NCBI GenBank assembly: GCA_913056235.1
Contig: CAJXMW010000005.1
Location: 124,001 to 188,000 of the forward strand
From: an uncultured Fodinibius sp.
GTDB lineage: Bacteria > Bacteroidota > Rhodothermia > Balneolales > Balneolaceae
Reading direction: 5' to 3'
DNA: 64,000 nt
Shown: positions 58,492 through 64,000 of the stretch, one piece after another
Numbering within the stretch: position 1 is the stretch's first letter
How the letters are laid out: each line of letters begins with the position of its first letter
Program-made: the position numbers and the translations under genes
Notes under the pieces: generated by a model
The model's database searches: none
Seen by the model: the letters and a program-made list of their open reading frames with translations, nothing else
Told to the model about the DNA's origin: nothing

Positions 58492-58656
58492 TCACAGACA
58501 CTTCTCTTTGCTAACAAATGAAGGCAATAACTTGTGAATCTCTAGTGTATTTATATATCTATTCTTTAAGATAGATGATTCTAAATTTACGATAGTGTAA
58601 TCACTATTATTCAAATATTCATGAATATTACTACTGATATGAACCTTAGAACTTTT
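58492..58656 (-). pseudogene. Possible gene remnant without start codon
   Basis: Open frame KSSKVHISSNIHEYLNNSDYTIVNLESSILKNRYINTLEIHKLLPSFVSKEKCL between in-frame stops, protein-like composition. Confidence 0.3.
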
Positions 58657-58744
58657 TTATATTTTTTTGAACTTAGCAAATGACTGCTATATCATGCACA
58701 AATATTTAACACCGCAGATTTTTTTATTCAAGTAAAAGCTCTTA

Positions 58745-59614
58745 TCAAGAGATATTCAATATTTTGCTATATAATCTAAAAAAAGGCATCCCCCGCATTT
58801 TTCGTCTCCATGAATCATCGTATTTAATTTTTCTTTTTTTATTTTTATTGGGTGTACCTGCAATAGTATGAATATCATCGTGCACATACATATACTCAGG
58901 AGGATCAAAATATGGCAAGCTTAGACTATTACATATTTTTTTTAAAGTTTTACTTGTATTTGTTGCCAGATCCTTATAATGAATAGTCACTTTATCTTTA
59001 GGGCTTATAAAGTTAAGCATTCTCATACGACGAAAGGATCTTAACTTATTTATAGTCAACATTTTAAAAAGCCCGTAGTTCTCTCCTCTCAGTTTTTCCT
59101 TCCATTTAACTTTTGAATAAGTAATAGCCCTTAAATCTCTTTTTAGATATATAATTTTTACGGGATATTTCACTTTGTCATAAACACATATTCCCTGCAT
59201 AGGATTTTTGGAGGAATCAATTATTATATTCTTTTCACTTTTCTTAAATATTTCGGTATATAAATCCCCCAAAAAAGATAACGTTTCTTGGTTATATTTT
59301 TTATTACAAACGCTCTTTTTGGATTTCAATAAATCTATAAAAATACCATTTCCTTTTATTTTTGTCTGTGGAAAGTGAGATACCGTAACATTTAATTCAT
59401 TTAATACTGCAGACCAAAAATTGCAATTAACCAATTTTTCCCCACATGAACATTTCCATCTCTCAGTATTACCGACTCCCACTTCTTTAATATAGTTATA
59501 CAAAAGGCGCAACTCACCAACCGGAATCGTTTTAGAAGATTTTGAAAGAATATTTTCTAACAAAGTAGAGCCACTTCGTTGATCTGAAATAATATATAAG
59601 ATCATCTTGTCCAT
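58745..59614 (-). CDS. Sulfotransferase-like protein
   Basis: 289 aa; ILYIISDQRSGSTLLENILSKSSKTIPVGELRLLYNY, IIIDSSKNPMQG. Confidence 0.82.
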   Translation of the reverse strand: MDKMILYIISDQRSGSTLLENILSKSSKTIPVGELRLLYNYIKEVGVGNTERWKCSCGEKLVNCNFWSAVLNELNVTVSHFPQTKIKGNGIFIDLLKSKKSVCNKKYNQETLSFLGDLYTEIFKKSEKNIIIDSSKNPMQGICVYDKVKYPVKIIYLKRDLRAITYSKVKWKEKLRGENYGLFKMLTINKLRSFRRMRMLNFISPKDKVTIHYKDLATNTSKTLKKICNSLSLPYFDPPEYMYVHDDIHTIAGTPNKNKKRKIKYDDSWRRKMRGMPFFRLYSKILNIS

Positions 59615-59632
59615 TACGGCCTATTCCCCGTG

Positions 59633-60364
59633 TTACTTAAAGTAATATTTTAGAAACCTTGATATATTTAAATTATTCATGACGGATCTTGTAATCATTT
59701 TTATACTATTAAATGTTACCATACTATGTGTATATTTATAATGATGAAGAATCTTAGGAGTAATTTCTTTTTTATGCCAAGTTAGAAATTTCCTCTTATG
59801 TCTAATATTGTATTCAGGGGGCAATACAAAAAAATTAATGTCTAATTCCCAAAGTAATTCCCTAAATGGCACCTGATCTTTATTTACATTTCGTTCTTCA
59901 AATTCTTTTTCCCATTTATCAAAAAGTGTTTGGGTTTGTTTATTTCTATTAAAAACAATAACACCCGTATTTAGTTGAGGGAAACTGTAGGGGATCGCTT
60001 GATTATAATTAAACTTATTATGTGTACTTACTCGGTTATGAGCATGGCAAACTGCTAAATCATATTTTCCCAACAAAGAAAACAACTCATCAATAGGATT
60101 AACAACACGTATATCAGTATCCAAATAAATAGTTTGGTCAAACGGTGTTTGACTCAAACTTTGAATTTTATTTGACTTAAGCTTTTTGCTTATATCAATT
60201 ATTTCATAGCTATCAATATATTCACTTCTAACTTCTTTATCTGAAAAGACATGTATTTTTAGATCATTAAAATCCTTTATGCTTTTGGCAGCTTTGATTA
60301 CCGAATTAACGTGCCGACTTCCCTTTGCAAAAAAAATGACCCCCCTATTAGCTTTTTCTCCCAT
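59633..60364 (-). CDS. Nucleotide-diphospho-sugar transferase-like glycosyltransferase
   Basis: 243 aa; TIYLDTDIRVVNPIDELFSLL (DxD), FPQLNTGVIVFNRNKQTQTLFDKWEKEF. Confidence 0.8.
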   Translation of the reverse strand: MGEKANRGVIFFAKGSRHVNSVIKAAKSIKDFNDLKIHVFSDKEVRSEYIDSYEIIDISKKLKSNKIQSLSQTPFDQTIYLDTDIRVVNPIDELFSLLGKYDLAVCHAHNRVSTHNKFNYNQAIPYSFPQLNTGVIVFNRNKQTQTLFDKWEKEFEERNVNKDQVPFRELLWELDINFFVLPPEYNIRHKRKFLTWHKKEITPKILHHYKYTHSMVTFNSIKMITRSVMNNLNISRFLKYYFK

Positions 60365-60407
60365 AAAGTTCTTTACAATAGTTGATAAAGATAGCTTTCT
60401 ATTCTTA

Positions 60408-61208
60408 TCAATATTTTATTCCTTCGATTTGAACATTGTGTCCATTATCTAGAATAATATTAATATCGAAACCATATTCACTCAATAGATTGGTCGCTTC
60501 AGTAACTTCACTTCCTTCACTTCTATGAACTTCACAAATAATATATCTAACGTTATTTTTTAATATCTTCTCCATACCTCTTAGCACATCCATTTCTGCA
60601 CCTTCGACATCAATTTTGACAATGGTAGGGTTATCACATTCACTAATATCATCAGCTTTCCTAACTTTTATTGGGATTTTATTATCTGATTGGCTGCTAG
60701 TTACTTGGTGCTCTCCGTATCCAGGAACAGTATTACTATTAGTTAAGTATAGTTTCTTATCTTCATTGCCTAAAGCGTTTTTCATGACTTTAATATTTTC
60801 AAATCTATTCTTCTCAATATTTTCCTGCAATTTTGAATAGTTACTAGGATGTGGCTCAAAAGAGTATACATATCCAGAAGAAAGAACTGAAGCCATTAAT
60901 AATGAATGAGTACCAATATTTGCTCCAATATCCCAGAAAATATCTTCCTCCTGCGCATTTTTCAATAAATATTTTAATTCGACCTTACTATCTGTCTTGT
61001 AATGTAATCTTTTAAATTCTTCAAAGAAATCTACCATAAAATCGGCACTCGCTTTAGATATACTTAAAGTATAACTACTGCCACTAAGTTTATACTTGAT
61101 AAATTTTGGCAAATTATTGGCATGATATTCTATTTTTTTGATTACAGTATGCAATCCAATTGATAAAAATACTTTTTTTAGGAAATTCTTATAAAATTTT
61201 CTTAGCAC
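60408..61208 (-). CDS. FkbM-family methyltransferase
   Basis: 266 aa; DIFWDIGANIGTHSLLMASVLSSGYVYSFEPHPSNYSKLQENIEKN, IVKIDVEGAEMDVLRGMEKIL. Confidence 0.92.
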   Translation of the reverse strand: MLRKFYKNFLKKVFLSIGLHTVIKKIEYHANNLPKFIKYKLSGSSYTLSISKASADFMVDFFEEFKRLHYKTDSKVELKYLLKNAQEEDIFWDIGANIGTHSLLMASVLSSGYVYSFEPHPSNYSKLQENIEKNRFENIKVMKNALGNEDKKLYLTNSNTVPGYGEHQVTSSQSDNKIPIKVRKADDISECDNPTIVKIDVEGAEMDVLRGMEKILKNNVRYIICEVHRSEGSEVTEATNLLSEYGFDINIILDNGHNVQIEGIKY

Positions 61209-61256
61209 AGTTTAAACCCTCAGAATTTTGATACAATTATACTTCATAAGTCAGCA

Positions 61257-63050
61257 TTACGCCAATTTCATTTTTTGAAAGTCGTAACTTGATTCTAAAA
61301 GCTCGTCATATGTCCCTTTTTCTATCACTTTTCCATCCTTCATCATATATAAAACATCACAATTCTCAACCGTAGTCAGTCGGTGCGCAATCATGATTAT
61401 TGTTCTTTCTCCTTTAAGAGCTTCTATTGCAGAGATAACCTTCCTTTCTGTAACATTATCTAAAGATGAAGTTGCTTCATCCATGATAAGTACATCAGGA
61501 TTATCATAAAGAGCCCTTGCGATTCCAATACGTTGTTTTTGTCCACCTGATAGTCGAACGCCCTCCTCTCCCACTACTGTATCAATTCCTTCCGGCAAAT
61601 CTTGTATAAAATCTTCAAGTTGAGCAGCTTCAATAGCAGCGTTTATCTTTTTTTCTGATATCAATTCTTCTGGAATACCAAAAGCAATATTATGTCTAAT
61701 TGTATCATCTGAGAGATAAATGAATTGTGGTATATATCCAACATTATTTTGCCAAGCTCGTTTATTTTCAGAAATATCAGTTTCATCAACAATTACTTTA
61801 CCCTTGTCAGGTGATAGAAGACCTAAAATAACATCAACTATTGTAGATTTACCAGCACCAGTAGAACCAACAAAACCAATAGCTGAATTTTTCGGGACTT
61901 TGATATTTATATCTTTTAAAACAAAATCTTCAGTATTTGGATATTTATACCATAGGTCTTTTACTATAATTGAATTATTGAATTTGAGTTTTTCATTATT
62001 ATTACTGCTCTCTTTCGTTTCTAAATAATATTCTTCCATACTTGTTAAGTCTGCATGAACAGGCGATAATGCATGTATATAATATCTCAAACCTGTTAGC
62101 TGGTTAACAACTCGGTTTACAGCAGGCATTAGACGTACTGTCGCAGCACCAAAAAGGGTTAAAACAGGAACTACTGTACTGATAGGTCTATCTTGCCATA
62201 TCATTGCAAATGCAATGAAAATCATGCCAAATACTGATGCAAACTCAATAATTGGTTTACTTGATGCTTTAGCGGTTCCTTTAAAAATTTCAGCTTCAGT
62301 TAAATTGTTGACATATTCTTTAAACTTGTTGAAAAACATTTTTTTACGGTTCATTACCGTAACATCTTTAAATCCGCCCAATCCTTCATTTACACCTTGA
62401 ATCATACGTGACCTCTCTCGAGAAGCAATTACCCCATATTTACGTAGCTTTTCTCTTAAAAATTTTATCATAAGCCCACCTCCTCCACCGATAACAGAAA
62501 AAGTTATCACTGTAATTAATGGCTCAGAAAAAAGCAATAGTACAAAAATACCAACAATCGTAACTGAATCCTTTAAAACATTCATAGCTGGCATCATCAC
62601 GTTATTAGAAATATAACGTGTCTCATTAGTGACATTACGGATTAGTTCTGCGGTATTTCTATTTAAGTGTAAGGTGTAAGGTGCACTCAAATATGTTTCA
62701 AATAACCGAGAGGCTATTTTTCCAAAACGATTATAAATAAACTTTGATTTGATATAGTTAAACCAAACCAAATACACTCCTTTAACTAAAAATATTACTA
62801 CTAAGAAAATCCCCCCATATAAAAGAAGTTCTTCTCCTGTGGTTATACCCAGATATTTAGCAATTTCTCCTAACCATTGATGTTCAAGTACTAAGTCTGG
62901 ATCAGCTACTGCACTTATAAAAACGGGGATCATGCCAATTCCCGCTACTTCTAAAGCAGTTCCAATCATCATTAGCACAAATAATGCAACAAATTTCCAT
63001 CGGTCAGACTTAGGTAAAATTTCAAGGAGCTTTTGGAAAGTTTCTATCAT
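61257..63050 (-). CDS. ABC transporter permease/ATPase (PglK-like flippase type)
   Basis: 597 aa; TM domain plus GFVGSTGAGKSTIVDVILGLLSPDKG (Walker A), RLSGGQKQRIGIARALYDNPDVLIMDEATSSLD. Confidence 0.9.
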   Translation of the reverse strand: MIETFQKLLEILPKSDRWKFVALFVLMMIGTALEVAGIGMIPVFISAVADPDLVLEHQWLGEIAKYLGITTGEELLLYGGIFLVVIFLVKGVYLVWFNYIKSKFIYNRFGKIASRLFETYLSAPYTLHLNRNTAELIRNVTNETRYISNNVMMPAMNVLKDSVTIVGIFVLLLFSEPLITVITFSVIGGGGGLMIKFLREKLRKYGVIASRERSRMIQGVNEGLGGFKDVTVMNRKKMFFNKFKEYVNNLTEAEIFKGTAKASSKPIIEFASVFGMIFIAFAMIWQDRPISTVVPVLTLFGAATVRLMPAVNRVVNQLTGLRYYIHALSPVHADLTSMEEYYLETKESSNNNEKLKFNNSIIVKDLWYKYPNTEDFVLKDINIKVPKNSAIGFVGSTGAGKSTIVDVILGLLSPDKGKVIVDETDISENKRAWQNNVGYIPQFIYLSDDTIRHNIAFGIPEELISEKKINAAIEAAQLEDFIQDLPEGIDTVVGEEGVRLSGGQKQRIGIARALYDNPDVLIMDEATSSLDNVTERKVISAIEALKGERTIIMIAHRLTTVENCDVLYMMKDGKVIEKGTYDELLESSYDFQKMKLA

Positions 63051-63064
63051 ATTAACTAATAATA

Positions 63065-63745
63065 TTACTGAAAAATACCTTTGATTTTTTCTACAAAAGA
63101 GCTAGATGTTTCATTTTTATGTGGGAAACTTGTATCAGGCATCTCTTTCCCCAAGAATGGACACAATTTTTCCCAACCATCTCCTTTTGTAATATCCATT
63201 ACAAGTAAGTCCTTATTATGTTTTTCAAAGTAATTAATTATTTCTTCATTATGTTTTCTATACTCTTCCAACCATCTTTTTTTGCTTGCTGAATTTTTTG
63301 CTGGATTTGCATGCTTTCCAAACTTCCATTTCCTCATTGGTCTAACACGTCTACCTGAAAGATATCGTACACAGCTATCAATCCATTCATCTTCATTTCG
63401 TATAGTTAATATATATTTCGCCTCTGGATAAATCTCAGTTATCTCTCTCCAAATACTGAAATATGGATTATCTGTGAAGGCATCGTATATATCAAATGTG
63501 GGTAATTCATAATCCCCTTTTTTTATATAATCATTTATTAACATTCTACCTTCTGTTCCTTCATGCAAAGGAGAATTTTTGCCATCACCATGAACAGTTT
63601 TATAGCCTAAAACTTCTAATGCTTGGGCTAATGAGGTTGTTCCAGTTTTATGAAAGCCAATACCGAATACTTTATTTTCCTTTTCCATTTGAGTAACAAA
63701 TATTTCCCAATTTATATTATTCACTTGTTGCGAGTTCTGACTCAT
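63065..63745 (-). CDS. Sulfotransferase-family protein (likely start MEKENKVFGIG at 63688)
   Basis: VFGIGFHKTGTTSLAQALEVLGYKTVHGDGKN; AKYILTIRNEDEWIDSCVRYL. Confidence 0.82.
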   Translation of the reverse strand: MSQNSQQVNNINWEIFVTQMEKENKVFGIGFHKTGTTSLAQALEVLGYKTVHGDGKNSPLHEGTEGRMLINDYIKKGDYELPTFDIYDAFTDNPYFSIWREITEIYPEAKYILTIRNEDEWIDSCVRYLSGRRVRPMRKWKFGKHANPAKNSASKKRWLEEYRKHNEEIINYFEKHNKDLLVMDITKGDGWEKLCPFLGKEMPDTSFPHKNETSSSFVEKIKGIFQ

Positions 63746-64000
63746 TTATCCTTGGTCGCCCCACACTGATGTAGGTGATACCAGCCTTGCGGGCACGTTC
63801 GAGGTCGTAGAGATTACGGCCGTCAAAGATCACCGGCTGTTTCATCACGTCATTGAAGTTGTCGACGGTCGGGCGGCGGAATTCATTCCACTCGGTGCAG
63901 ATGACCAGCGCATCGATATTATCGAGGGCCTCCTCCTGCTTGTGGACGAAGGTCGTGTTGTCCAGCACCTGCTGGCTGGTGGCCTGTTTGAAGGTACCGA
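63717..64000 (-). CDS. UDP-glucose 6-dehydrogenase-family protein, C-terminal part (truncated by window end)
   Basis: GTFKQATSQQVLDNTTFVHKQEEALDNIDALVICTEWNEFRRPTVDNFNDVMKQPVIFDGRNLYDLERARKAGITYISVGRP. Confidence 0.88.
   Translation of the reverse strand, partial: GTFKQATSQQVLDNTTFVHKQEEALDNIDALVICTEWNEFRRPTVDNFNDVMKQPVIFDGRNLYDLERARKAGITYISVGRPRINESELATSE

Overview
The window is a chromosomal segment of a bacterium that looks Balneolota/Bacteroidota-like (T9SS C-terminal sorting domain, TonB receptor, LytTR regulator). It reads in four blocks. (1) 1-32 kb is mostly housekeeping: leuCDB, a sulfur-carrier-dependent cysteine operon, msrB, tRNA-Pro, gap, fmt-def-ruvX, HU, relA/spoT, a large T9SS-type surface protein, a LytS/LytTR-CPBP-TPR-TonB receptor cluster, csp, DUF892 proteins and dodecin. 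(2) 32.2-39.2 kb is an accessory element next to tRNA-Leu/tRNA-Ile2: tyrosine integrase, class II Fic protein, helically phased iterons, a truncated Rep-like ORF and excisionase-like HTH proteins. An orphan TPP riboswitch lies just upstream of the tRNAs. (3) 39.6-44.6 kb holds an LVIVD protein, a DUF305 protein and a frameshifted MNT-type nucleotidyltransferase with a coupled small partner. (4) 44.7-64 kb is a surface-polysaccharide locus with Wzi-like, WecA/WecB/WecC-like, glycosyltransferase, FkbM, Wzy-like and PglK-like ABC proteins and three sulfotransferases, and its intergenic spacers carry unusual repeats. The strongest unexpected signals are: (a) a 9-codon ORF MSCCCCCCS whose end overlaps a stem-loop directly upstream of the cysteine synthase operon, a candidate cysteine-sensing leader peptide; (b) a three-copy intergenic repeat family whose nested hairpins keep pairing although the stem sequences differ; (c) an iteron array at 11/21/21/21-bp spacing in front of a truncated Rep-like gene; (d) an orphan TPP riboswitch; (e) a CysO-like sulfur carrier ending in GGI beside a JAMM peptidase. 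All calls come from reading sequence and motifs; no database search was possible.
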